DNA of 64,000 bases from Streptantibioticus_A sp037034305. Lineage in GTDB: Bacteria > Actinomycetota > Actinomycetes > Streptomycetales > Streptomycetaceae. The stretch is taken from positions 66,312 to 130,311 of the forward strand of contig JBAGJY010000018.1 of the NCBI GenBank assembly GCA_037034305.1, written 5' to 3'. The notes beneath the pieces are model-generated. The model saw nothing but the letters and a program-made list of their open reading frames with translations, searched no databases and had not been told where the DNA came from. Shown here piece after piece: positions 31,793 through 39,831 of the stretch. Every line of letters starts with the position of its first letter. The stretch's first letter is position 1. The position numbers and the translations under genes are program-made.

Positions 31793-31873
31793 GTCGTACC
31801 GAGACGGTCTTGGACAGCAGGTGCCGCGACGGCCAACGATGGGAGGCAGTAGAGCTGACAGGGAGGGATATGC

Positions 31874-32872
31874 ATGACCAACCCCGCTCTCACGGTCGGT
31901 TGCTTCCAGTACGACACGACGCGGGCACTGTTCGACGGGTCCGTCAGGGAAGACGGTATCGACGCGGTGATGGAGACCGCTGCCACCCTGCCGGAGATCT
32001 TCTCCCGCCTGATCCGCGGTGACGAGTTCGACGTCGCAGAACTCGGGATCACGTTCTATCTGCGGCTACTGGAGAACGGCCTGCCGTATGTAGCGTTGCC
32101 GATCTTCCCGAACCGCGTGTTCCGGCACTCCTGCGTTTTCGTCAACGTCCACAGTGGGATCACCGAGCCGGGTGATCTGGCGGGCAAGACCATCGGCGAG
32201 TTCGGCACCTACGGTCAGGACTCCGGCGTGTGGGCCAAGGGGATCCTGATGGACGAGTACGGGTTCAAGCCCGAGAAGAGCCGTTGGCTGATCGGCGGCC
32301 TCGAACTCCCCGCGCCACCCTTCGACTTCATCCCTCACCCGCATCCGGCCGAAGTCGACGTGCGCGCCGCGCCCGAGGGAAGGGCTCTGGGCGCGATGCT
32401 CGACGCCGGCGAGATCGACGCCCTGTTCTCGGCGAACGTCCCGGAGTGCGTGCTCGCCGGTTCCCCGAACGTCGCACGGCTGTTTCCCGACTTCGAACCG
32501 CTGGAACGCGACTACTGCCGGCGAACGGGCATCTTCCCGATCATGCACACCGTCGTCATCCGGCGGGAACTCCTGCGGGAACGTCCCGGCCTCGCGCACG
32601 ACGTCTACCGCCTCTTCTCCCGGGCGAAGGACGTCGCCGCCGACCGCTACCGCCAAAACCGTCGGCTCTACCAGGCCCAGACCATGGTCCCGTGGATGAA
32701 CGCCCTGGTCGAGCGCAACGGCGAGGCGTTCCCGGAGGACTGGTGGCCCTACGGCATCGCGGCCAACCGCACCGCCCTCGACGCCAGCCTGCGCTACCAC
32801 CACGAGCAGGGTCTGACCAGGCGGCGGTGGAGGGTCGAGGACGTCTTCGCCGCGGAACTACTCGACACCTAG
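31874..32872 (+). CDS. 4,5-dihydroxyphthalate decarboxylase-like / periplasmic-binding-fold protein
   Basis: A 332-residue protein of the family that includes 4,5-dihydroxyphthalate decarboxylase and NMT1-like binding proteins. It has the early TRALFDGSVREDGIDAV pattern, EIFSRLIRGDEFDVAELGIT (about 45-65), ALPIFPNRVFRHSCVFVN, LAGKTIGEFGTYGQDSGVWAKG (about 105-125) and DALFSANVPECV. There is no signal peptide, which favours an enzyme over an ABC binding protein. ATG 31874 follows AGGGAGG. Likely target of the divergent LysR regulator. Confidence 0.75.
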   Translation: MTNPALTVGCFQYDTTRALFDGSVREDGIDAVMETAATLPEIFSRLIRGDEFDVAELGITFYLRLLENGLPYVALPIFPNRVFRHSCVFVNVHSGITEPGDLAGKTIGEFGTYGQDSGVWAKGILMDEYGFKPEKSRWLIGGLELPAPPFDFIPHPHPAEVDVRAAPEGRALGAMLDAGEIDALFSANVPECVLAGSPNVARLFPDFEPLERDYCRRTGIFPIMHTVVIRRELLRERPGLAHDVYRLFSRAKDVAADRYRQNRRLYQAQTMVPWMNALVERNGEAFPEDWWPYGIAANRTALDASLRYHHEQGLTRRRWRVEDVFAAELLDT

Positions 32873-33155
32873 CCAGAGGCTCAGGAGATCGGACTGCTCG
32901 GGGCGCGGTTCGCCGGTATGCGCGGCGACCCCAGGACTGGCCGATGAAACGCGCCGCAGGCCGCTGAGCTCCTTGCCGAGGTCGCCCCGGCCGTGATCGT
33001 GCACCGCGTCGTCGTCGGCGGCGAGCGGTGCGACGAACGCTTCGTCGGCACCTCGCCGAACACCTCGTTGATGGCATCCCAACTGCCGCTTCCGAGCGGC
33101 CAATGAGACAAGCCCGCACGCGCCGAGCGCGAGCAGGCACGAAAGGAACACCATC

Positions 33156-34013
33156 ATGATCGTTGTCACTGGTGCGACCGGCGCACTGAACGGCGCCACC
33201 GTCGAACACCTCCTCAAGCGCATTCCTGCGGAGCAGATCGGTGTCAGCGTCCGCGACGTCGACAAGGCACAGCACTTCGCCGAGCGCGGAGTACGGGTAC
33301 GCCAGGGCTCCTACGAGGACCCGGTCGCGCTGCGCCACTCCTTCGAGGGCGCCGAGCAGGTCCTGCTCGTCTCCTCCAACGACCCGTACGCCGACGCGAT
33401 CAGCCTGCATCGCGTCGGCGTCGAGGCCGCCGTCGCAGCGGGAGCCAGGCGCATCCTGTACACCAGCCACCAGGGCGCCGCGGCCGACAGTCCCTTCCCT
33501 CCGGCCCGCGACCACGCCGCCACCGAACGGCTCCTCGCCGACTCCGGCGTCGCCTGGACCTCGCTGCGCAACGGCTTCTACGCCCACAGCCTGAACTGGC
33601 TGCTCGGTGCCTGGCGGCAGACCGGCACGATCAACGCCCCGGCCGACGGGCCGGTTTCCTGGACAGCCCGCGCCGACGCCGCCGAAGCGGCAGCGGTCAT
33701 CCTGTGCGGTGACCGCACGTTCGACGGACCGGTCACTCTCACCGCGGGCCAGGCTGTGACGTTCGACGACATCGCGGCCACGGCCGCCAAGATCAGCGGC
33801 CGTGAGGTCAAGCGCATCGTGATGGACGACGAGGTGTGGATCGCCGACAAGGCCGCCTCCGGCACACCGGAGGCGATGGCACGGATGGCGCTCACCACAT
33901 TCCAGGCGGCCCGCCAAGGCCGCTTCGCCGGAGTCGACCCTGTGCTGGCCGAACTCCTCGGTCGTGAAGCTCGCAGCGTCGCCGACCAACTCGCGGACGG
34001 CATCGCCGTCTAG
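33156..34013 (+). CDS. NmrA/QorB-like NAD(P)-binding reductase
   Basis: A 285-residue Rossmann protein. VVTGATGALNGATVEHLL at the N-terminus has GATGALN where the family usually has GATGxxG (Asn for the last Gly). ADAISLHRVGVEAAVAAGARRILYTSHQGA and TERLLADSGVAWTSLRNGFY match the QorB/NmrA atypical SDR group, which acts as quinone reductase or redox-sensing regulator. ATG 33156 follows GAAAGGAA. It stands alone between the decarboxylase-like gene and helR. Confidence 0.85.
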   Translation: MIVVTGATGALNGATVEHLLKRIPAEQIGVSVRDVDKAQHFAERGVRVRQGSYEDPVALRHSFEGAEQVLLVSSNDPYADAISLHRVGVEAAVAAGARRILYTSHQGAAADSPFPPARDHAATERLLADSGVAWTSLRNGFYAHSLNWLLGAWRQTGTINAPADGPVSWTARADAAEAAAVILCGDRTFDGPVTLTAGQAVTFDDIAATAAKISGREVKRIVMDDEVWIADKAASGTPEAMARMALTTFQAARQGRFAGVDPVLAELLGREARSVADQLADGIAV

Positions 34014-34337
34014 ATGTGTCGTCTCGGGAGGTTGGTGCCGCTTCAGCGGCGAGAACGACGCGCCGATGGACAGTGTCCGGGTGGGGCTGGCTGCGCCAGC
34101 CGCCTGGGCAGGGTCTGGGGCATGGCGGCGAAGTGCTGAGCCTGTCTGAGCTCGAATCTCCTCAGGCCGGATGAGAGCCCGGTCGGCTCCTCATGTCCAA
34201 CAGGGCCCGAAGGCCGCCCAGACCTGAGCTGTGATGGCGGACCGGCCGCGGCGGCTGACCCGGACAAGTAAGTCAAGCCTTACTTTCAAGGAGATTTGGC
34301 TGCATAGTGGAGGGCCGAGTCGAGGGGAAGGCTAGTT
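34014..34337. other. Upstream region of the helR-like gene
   Basis: No gene is supported. It contains the inverted repeat at 34266-34285 and the ribosome-binding site GAGGGGAAGG at 34322-34331. I see no long GC-rich palindrome of the kind described as the rifamycin-associated element. Confidence 0.35.
34266..34285. promoter_or_regulatory. Inverted repeat upstream of helR, possible operator
   Basis: AAGTAAG at 34266-34272 and CTTACTT at 34279-34285 are exact inverted copies separated by 6 bases, 53 bases upstream of the TTG start. The AT-rich character stands out. The regulator is unknown. Confidence 0.5.
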
Positions 34338-36440
34338 TTGTCCCAGGTCTATGAGGGTGCCGCAGGACAGGTCGAGGTGGAGCAAACCCATGTGGCCGCT
34401 ATGTACCGGCTGCTCGATGAGCGATTGGCGGATGCACGGGCGCAGCTGGCGGAGGTGCTGAAGTCATCGGCCGACAGCGCGGGCGAGGTGTACGCGCGCG
34501 ATGTCGCCGCAGAGCGTCTGGCACGTCAGGTTCGTCGGCTGGAGGGGGCCGAAGAGAGGTTGGCGTTCGGCCGCCTTGATGGCGCGGACGGAACTGTCCT
34601 GCACATCGGACGGCTGGGCCTGCACGTGGATGACCGAGACCTGCCACTGCTCGTCGACTGGCGAGCGGACGCGGCGCGGCCTTTCTACGAGGCGACGACC
34701 GTCCACCCCATGGGGCTGCGGCGCCGGCGTCATCTGCGAGTCGAGGGCCGTGTGGTACGTGCGGTGAGCGACGAGCTACTGGACGGATCGTCGGCCGCAG
34801 GCGGCGACATCGTCGGTGATGGTCCGCTGACGGAAGCGCTGGAGGCGCAGCGCACGGGGCGGATGCGTGCGGCGGTGGCGACGTTGCAGGTGGAGCAGGA
34901 CGCGATCGTCCGGTCCCCGCATCGGGGGGTGACGGTGGTGCAGGGCGGCCCCGGTACGGGCAAGACCGTGGTTGCGCTGCACCGGGCGGCGTATGTGCTG
35001 TACGCGTTCCCGGGAGTGGCCGCGCGCGGTGTGCTGGTGCTCGGGCCGAACGCGCGGTTCCTCGACTATGTTTCCCAGGTGCTGCCCTCGCTGGGGGAGA
35101 ACGACGTGCTCCTGGCGACGTGCGCGGAGCTGGCCGGGGTGGAGCCCACAGCTGTGGAGTCGTTTGATGTCGCGCGCCTTAAGGGGAGTTCCGCGCTGGC
35201 CGAGGCGCTCGCGAGCCTGGTGCGCTCCCGGCAGGCACCTGACGGCGGCTTCGCGGTCCGGGTGGGGCAGCAGTGGGTCCGGCTGGAGAACGTGGATGTC
35301 GCGGCGGCGCGGGAGGCGGCGATGGCGAGCGGTCTGGCGCACAACCGGGCGCGGGAGGTGTTCAAGGAGCACCTGATCGGCGCGGTCACGGATGCCCTGG
35401 AGCGCGACGCCGTCGAGGCCCTCGAACGTATCGACGCCGAGATCGCCGAGAGCACGGGCCTGGACCTCGATGCCGCGGCCGAAGCCGATCTGCGGGCTCT
35501 CGGCTTCGACGACGCGCCGGCCGCGGATCCGGCCGAGGTGTTCGACGCGGACGCCGTCCGCGCGGACCTCTCGGGCGACGCCCACGTCGACCGTGCGGTG
35601 GAGGCCCTCTGGCCGCGGCTGACGCCCGACGTGGTCGTGCGGACCCTGCTGGCGGACGCTCGCACGTTGGCCAGGCACCTGCCCTCGCTCGCCCGCGACG
35701 AACAGTCCCGGCTGGTGCGTTCGCCTGATGCCCCGTGGACGGATGCCGATGTGCCGCTCCTGGATGAGGCGGCGACCCTGGTGGACGGGCTGCCGGAGCG
35801 GTCGTTCGGGCACGTCGTGGTTGATGAGGCTCAGGAGCTGACCGCTATGCAGTGGCGGATGGTGATGCGTCGGTGTCCGACCAGGTCGATGACGCTGGTG
35901 GGTGACTTCGCCCAGGCGGGCCCTGCGACGGCGGCAAGCGACTGGTCCCAGGCACTCGGTCCGCATCTCGGCGGCAGGTTCGCCCTGCACACGTTGACCG
36001 TCAGCTACCGCACGACACGGGAGATCCTTGCGAGCACCCACGGCCTGCTGGCGCGGATCGCCCCCGGTCAGACGCCGAGCCGGTCGATCCGCCACGGCGA
36101 TCTTCCCCGCCACCTCGCCAGCTGCCCGCACTCCGTCGCCACCACCGTGGCCGGGGAGCTTCGGAGGCAGGTGGCAGCGCACCCGGGCGACCTGCTCGCC
36201 GTGATCTGCGCGGCTGACCGGGTCGAGGAATTGGCGGCGGCCGATGTCGAGCGGTGGGCCCGCCTCGTGCCGGCTTCCGAAGCTCGCGGCCTGGAGTTCG
36301 ACGCGATCGTCGTCGTCGCCCCGGAGGAGATCGCCGCAGCCCGCCCCGGCGGTGAGCGCGACCTGTATGTCGCCCTCACGCGTGCAACCAAGAGACTGTG
36401 CACGATCGCCGTAAACACGGCGCCACAGCACACCTCATGA
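34338..36440 (+). CDS. helR: RNA polymerase recycling motor ATPase HelR/HelD-like
   Basis: A 700-residue SF1 (UvrD/HelD-type) ATPase. An N-terminal coiled coil (about 10-75; VEQTHVAAMYRLLDERLADA) would insert into the RNA polymerase secondary channel. LHIGRLGLHVDDRDLPLLVDWRADAARPFYEA (about 88-119) is the HelD-specific block. Walker A is GGPGTGKT at 203-210, Walker B VVVDEAQE at about 493-500, and motif VI ALTRATKRL at about 679. HelD/HelR proteins release stalled or rifamycin-bound polymerase; in Streptomyces, HelR gives rifamycin tolerance. The start is TTG 34338 behind GAGGGGAAGG. It stands alone; the UvrD label in automatic annotation would be misleading. Confidence 0.85.
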   Translation: MSQVYEGAAGQVEVEQTHVAAMYRLLDERLADARAQLAEVLKSSADSAGEVYARDVAAERLARQVRRLEGAEERLAFGRLDGADGTVLHIGRLGLHVDDRDLPLLVDWRADAARPFYEATTVHPMGLRRRRHLRVEGRVVRAVSDELLDGSSAAGGDIVGDGPLTEALEAQRTGRMRAAVATLQVEQDAIVRSPHRGVTVVQGGPGTGKTVVALHRAAYVLYAFPGVAARGVLVLGPNARFLDYVSQVLPSLGENDVLLATCAELAGVEPTAVESFDVARLKGSSALAEALASLVRSRQAPDGGFAVRVGQQWVRLENVDVAAAREAAMASGLAHNRAREVFKEHLIGAVTDALERDAVEALERIDAEIAESTGLDLDAAAEADLRALGFDDAPAADPAEVFDADAVRADLSGDAHVDRAVEALWPRLTPDVVVRTLLADARTLARHLPSLARDEQSRLVRSPDAPWTDADVPLLDEAATLVDGLPERSFGHVVVDEAQELTAMQWRMVMRRCPTRSMTLVGDFAQAGPATAASDWSQALGPHLGGRFALHTLTVSYRTTREILASTHGLLARIAPGQTPSRSIRHGDLPRHLASCPHSVATTVAGELRRQVAAHPGDLLAVICAADRVEELAAADVERWARLVPASEARGLEFDAIVVVAPEEIAAARPGGERDLYVALTRATKRLCTIAVNTAPQHTS

Positions 36441-36674
36441 CGCCTGTGATGGACGCTCGGAGCGGGTACGTCGAGGGGCTGATATGGCGGGACATCCCAA
36501 CAGGTCCGCGTCGCCGCGCTGTTGGCGTGGCGGAGCGTTGGATCCAACGTCGCGGGCCCGGCGGTTGGTTGGCCTACGTGCACTGCGGTCGTCGCACTGG
36601 CGGCCAAACACGAACAGGGAAGCCCCGTCCGGGTGGTCCTCTCCCGCCACCTGGGCGTACCGGCGGGTGACCGG

Positions 36675-37133
36675 TCAGGGCTGCCAGAGCACCTGGGACT
36701 GGACGTCATCGTATTCGACGCCGTTCAGGATGTATCCGGCGGACGCGAGGTAGTAGGTTCCGTGCTCGATGGGGCCGAGCGCCGACCGGTACATGTCCTT
36801 GCCGTTGATCATGTGGCCGGAGCGGTTCCAGGAGATCCGTACCAGGTGCCCTGAATCCCACGGGTCTTCCATGAGGCGTAGCACCAACTCGACCACGTGC
36901 CCGGAGGTGGTGAAGGTGTAGGCGCGCATGGCCACGATCTGGTTGTTCTCGACTTCAAGGCAGGCGTCGAGTTCCACGCCGTTCTTGTCGACCGGGGCGG
37001 GGTCGGTGCCGGGGGTGCTGTAGCCGCCCCGGCACGACAGGGAGTTGCGATCGCTGGCATGCGCGGCGGGGGCTGTCGCCACCGTCACCGCTGCAAGCGC
37101 GGCGATCATGGCGGCATAGCGCTTTGGCTTCAC
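36675..37133 (-). CDS. Small secreted protein (paralogue of the gene at 37186)
   Basis: A 152-residue protein from the GTG at 37133 (AGGAG 6 bases upstream). The signal peptide (AAMIAALAAVTVATAPAAHA) is followed by about 125 residues with two cysteines (SLSCRGG, ELDACLEVE). The C-terminus (GYILNGVEYDDVQSQVLWQP) matches that of the next gene upstream (GYIFGPDGKWYDNVQSKVIY), so the two are duplicates. I recognise no family. The stop is 52 bases from no other gene; transcription probably comes from the 37671 side. Confidence 0.7.
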   Translation of the reverse strand: MKPKRYAAMIAALAAVTVATAPAAHASDRNSLSCRGGYSTPGTDPAPVDKNGVELDACLEVENNQIVAMRAYTFTTSGHVVELVLRLMEDPWDSGHLVRISWNRSGHMINGKDMYRSALGPIEHGTYYLASAGYILNGVEYDDVQSQVLWQP

Positions 37134-37185
37134 AGGGTTCTCCTCAACGGCGGGATGGGACGGCGGCGGTAGTGGTGACAACTAC

Positions 37186-37671
37186 TCACCCGAAGTAGAT
37201 GACCTTGGACTGGACGTTGTCGTACCACTTGCCGTCCGGGCCGAAGATGTAGCCCATCGAGACGTTGTACCAGGTGCCGCGCGGCGGGTCGGCGTTCACG
37301 CCGCCGAACTTGACTGTGAACGACTGGTTGCCAAGCAGCCACACGTCGTTGATCCAAATCGGGCCGCCCCCCTGGACCTGTCCGTTGACGACCCGGTTGA
37401 GCTGCAGCCAGATCTTGGCAGGAGCGTCCCCGCACTCGCGGTGATCGCAGTATGTCGGGCCCTGCAGCAGGTGCCCGGAGATGTAGAGGTTCCCGCCGGG
37501 GTCGATGCCGATGCACGGCTGGAGTCTGGCCTTGTTGGCGTCGGTGTACACCGAGTCGCGGCACCACTCGCCAGCTTGGGTGGTGGCGTGGGCCGCCGTG
37601 GGCACACTGGCGAACGCGCAGGTGGTGGTCGCGACGACCGCTGCCGTCGCAAGGGCGCTACGTAGACGCAT
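37186..37671 (-). CDS. Small secreted protein (first of the pair)
   Basis: A 161-residue protein from the ATG at 37671 (GGGAGGG upstream). The signal peptide ends near AHA, and the mature part has four cysteines (EWCRDS, LQPCIGID, TYCDHRECG) and a C-terminus related to the following gene. The LQPCIGIDPGGNLYISGHLLQG segment looks like the start of a small beta-sandwich. It is 52 bases upstream of its paralogue, so they form a two-gene unit. Extracellular role unknown. Confidence 0.7.
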   Translation of the reverse strand: MRLRSALATAAVVATTTCAFASVPTAAHATTQAGEWCRDSVYTDANKARLQPCIGIDPGGNLYISGHLLQGPTYCDHRECGDAPAKIWLQLNRVVNGQVQGGGPIWINDVWLLGNQSFTVKFGGVNADPPRGTWYNVSMGYIFGPDGKWYDNVQSKVIYFG

Positions 37672-37895
37672 GGAATTGCCCTCCCCTTGCCCGACGCGGC
37701 GTCGGGCACGCCCAGTCTGATGCGCGCACGCCACCTGCGCACCGGTTTGGGACGAAGAGAGCAGACACGTTCCGGATGTCGCAAACCCCTACATCAAGGC
37801 GGCTGGGTCTTGGGGCTCCGGGGGCGCTCGGGTAGTACTCGAGGAACGACAAGAGCACCCCGGTCAGTCGAAGGCGCGTGGGCGGACCCGCGTTG

Positions 37896-38546
37896 TCAAC
37901 TGCCCGTGAGAGCTTGCGTTTCGGCGGCGTAGAGCTGGTCGGGGTCGAAGCCCATGCCGTTGAAGTGGCCGGCGAGTTCGAGGGAGAGCGCGCCGTGAAG
38001 GCGGGTCCAGAAGGTGAGGGCGCGGCGGAGTGCTGAGGGCGGGGCCGGGTGCTCTCCGGCCCAGTCCCGGTGCTCGGACAGGTGCTGGTCGAGCCGGGAC
38101 GGCGGCGTGGTGGGCGGTTGCTCGGCGGTGCATGCGTCGAGGAGGACGGCCATGATCTCGGAGACGATGCGCGTGGTGTCTTCGGGCGCTTGGTATCCGG
38201 GCACTGGAGTGCCGTAGACGAGGAAGTACCGCTGGGGGTCGTTCAGGGCCCACTCGCGCAGAGCGTGCGCCAGGCCGCGGAGGCCGGCTCCGGCCTCGGC
38301 GCGGGTGCGGAAGGTGTCGGCCAGGCTGCGGTAGGCGTCCTTGACGAGTTCGGTGATCAGCTCGTCGCGGTTGGCGAAGTACCGGTACAGGGCCGGTCCG
38401 CTCATGCCCATCCGCTTGGCGATGGCGTTCAGGGACAGGGCGGAGGCCCCGGCGGCGGCGATCTGCGCCCAGGCGTGCTGCTTGATCTCCTCCCGTACCT
38501 GGGTGCGGTACCGCTCCCTCGGAGTCCTCGTGTCCGGCTCGGTCAC
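37896..38546 (-). CDS. TetR family transcriptional regulator
   Basis: A 216-residue TetR-type repressor starting at GTG 38546. The N-terminal DNA-binding part is clear (EEIKQHAWAQIAAAGASALSLNAIAKRMGMSGPALYRYFANRDELI, about 19-64), with the recognition helix GPALYRYF. The C-terminal ligand domain resembles TetR_C WHG-type (ALREWALNDPQRYFLVYGTPVPGY). It is divergent from the oxidoreductase at 38685, and a dyad overlaps the region just upstream of that gene's -35, so repression of the oxidoreductase is likely. Confidence 0.9.
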   Translation of the reverse strand: MTEPDTRTPRERYRTQVREEIKQHAWAQIAAAGASALSLNAIAKRMGMSGPALYRYFANRDELITELVKDAYRSLADTFRTRAEAGAGLRGLAHALREWALNDPQRYFLVYGTPVPGYQAPEDTTRIVSEIMAVLLDACTAEQPPTTPPSRLDQHLSEHRDWAGEHPAPPSALRRALTFWTRLHGALSLELAGHFNGMGFDPDQLYAAETQALTGS

Positions 38547-38588
38547 GGCCTGTCTCCCCTCTCCTGCGAAGCTGCGGCTCCAGCGCTA

Positions 38589-38607
38589 GTTAGAGGCTAT
38601 CACTAAC
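38589..38607. promoter_or_regulatory. Probable TetR operator
   Basis: GTTAGAG at 38589-38595 and CACTAAC at 38601-38607 are inverted copies with one mismatch and a 5-base spacer, in the gap between the TetR gene and the oxidoreductase. The dyad ends 4 bases before the -35 hexamer. Confidence 0.65.
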
Positions 38608-38611
38608 ATTC

Positions 38612-38641
38612 TTGACTCTCGCTCGCGCGTTGCGTTATAAC
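38612..38641 (+). promoter_or_regulatory. Housekeeping-type promoter of the oxidoreductase
   Basis: TTGACT at 38612-38617 and TATAAC at 38636-38641, with 18-base spacing, match the HrdB consensus closely. The expected start of transcription is about 38648, giving a leader of about 37 bases that contains GAAAGGGGA as ribosome-binding site. Confidence 0.7.
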
Positions 38642-38684
38642 TTCTAACGAAAGCGAATCCCTCTACGAAGGAAAGGGGACGGCC

Positions 38685-39716
38685 ATGAACAGCGAAGGCC
38701 TCCTCCAGGTCGTTCTGCCGGGCATCGTGGCGCCGGAGGGCCTGAAGCTCCGCCAAGCAGCCATACCGTCCGCTGGTCCGGGACAGATCGTGATCGCCAT
38801 GGAGGCGACCGGCGTCTCGTTCGCCGAGCAGCAGATGCGCCGCGGGCGGTACTACGACCAGCCGCCGTTCCCGTTCGTACCCGGATACGACCTGGTCGGA
38901 CGTGTACTGACGACCGGTCAGGGCGTTGATCCGGGCCTGGTCGGCCGACGGGTGGCCGCGCTGGTGAAGGTCGGCGGGTGGGCCAGCCACGTGGTGCTGG
39001 ACGCCAACGACGCGGTGCTGGTGCCGGACGGACTCACGGCGGCCCAGGCCGAGACCGTGGTGGTCAACGGCATTACCGCCTGGCAGATGCTGCACCGCAA
39101 GGCCCGGGTGCGCGCCGGACAGACCGTGCTGGTGCACGGCGCCAGCGGCGGCGTGGGCTCCGTCCTGGTCCAACTCGCCCGTGCGGCAGGCGTGAAGGTG
39201 ATCGGCACCGCCTCCGCCCGGCATCACGACGCCCTACGGGAGTTGGGCGTCCTCCCGGTCGACTACCGCACCGGCGACGTGCCCGCACAGGTCAGGGAGT
39301 TGGCACCTGGCGGGGTGGACGCAGTCTTCGACCACGTCGGCGGCCGAAGCGTCACCGACTCCTGGCACCTGCTCGCCCCCGGCGGCACCCTCGTCTCCTA
39401 CGGCACCGCCTCCACCCGCGACGACACCGGCTCCAAGCAGTGGCCCGTGCTGAAGATCCTCGCCCGCGTCTGGCTGTGGAACACCCTGCCCAACGGCCGC
39501 CGCGCCCACTTCTACAACATCTGGGCTGGCCGGGCCCTGAACAAGGACCGCTTCCGCGCCCGGCTGCGGGCCGACCTCACCGAGGTCTTCAGCGCCGTCC
39601 ACCAAGGCGACGTCACCGCCCGCATCGCCGCCCAACTACCGCTCACCAGGGCCGCCGAAGCGCTACGTCTGGCGGAGTCCGGCACCGTCACCGGCAAGAT
39701 CGTCCTGACCCCCTGA
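38685..39716 (+). CDS. Zinc-free medium-chain oxidoreductase (quinone oxidoreductase-like)
   Basis: A 343-residue MDR-family enzyme. The catalytic domain has the PFPFVPGYDLVGRVLTTG pattern and the nucleotide fold TVLVHGASGGVGSVLVQLARAAGVKVIGT (about 146-174; GASGGVG), followed by the VFDHVGGRSVTDSWHLLAPGG block. The zinc ligands of alcohol dehydrogenases are absent (Tyr-Asp in place of the Gly-His-Glu pair), as in QOR-type enzymes. It probably reduces quinones or enones with NADPH. Controlled by the divergent TetR regulator through the operator at 38589-38607. Confidence 0.85.
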   Translation: MNSEGLLQVVLPGIVAPEGLKLRQAAIPSAGPGQIVIAMEATGVSFAEQQMRRGRYYDQPPFPFVPGYDLVGRVLTTGQGVDPGLVGRRVAALVKVGGWASHVVLDANDAVLVPDGLTAAQAETVVVNGITAWQMLHRKARVRAGQTVLVHGASGGVGSVLVQLARAAGVKVIGTASARHHDALRELGVLPVDYRTGDVPAQVRELAPGGVDAVFDHVGGRSVTDSWHLLAPGGTLVSYGTASTRDDTGSKQWPVLKILARVWLWNTLPNGRRAHFYNIWAGRALNKDRFRARLRADLTEVFSAVHQGDVTARIAAQLPLTRAAEALRLAESGTVTGKIVLTP

Positions 39717-39724
39717 GCGCTCCG

Positions 39725-39738
39725 CGCGCGAAAGCGCG
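39725..39738 (+). terminator. Small GNRA-loop hairpin after the oxidoreductase
   Basis: CGCGC / GCGCG stem closing a GAAA tetraloop, 8 bases after the stop codon. It is short, but GC-only and very stable for its size; it may act as a terminator in the convergent gap before meaB. Confidence 0.35.
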
Positions 39739-39831
39739 AGGCGGCCACGGCGAGTCAACTCCCGACCGGCGAAGGCGAACGCATCCACTGAACGCGCCCC
39801 CTGGGGCGGCGCCAGCCGACCGGCCAGGCGC

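Noticed and set aside
32873..33155. Small plus-strand frame before the NmrA-like gene
   Set aside because: No start with a ribosome-binding site and no recognisable domain; left as intergenic.
34014..34337. Rifamycin-associated element upstream of helR
   Set aside because: No long GC-rich palindrome of that type is visible; only the short AAGTAAG dyad. A proper consensus search would settle it.
36441..36674. Possible helical peptide (ALAAKHEQGSPVRVVLSRHLG) after helR
   Set aside because: Resembles a DNA-binding helix only loosely, has no start with a ribosome-binding site and runs into the secreted gene.
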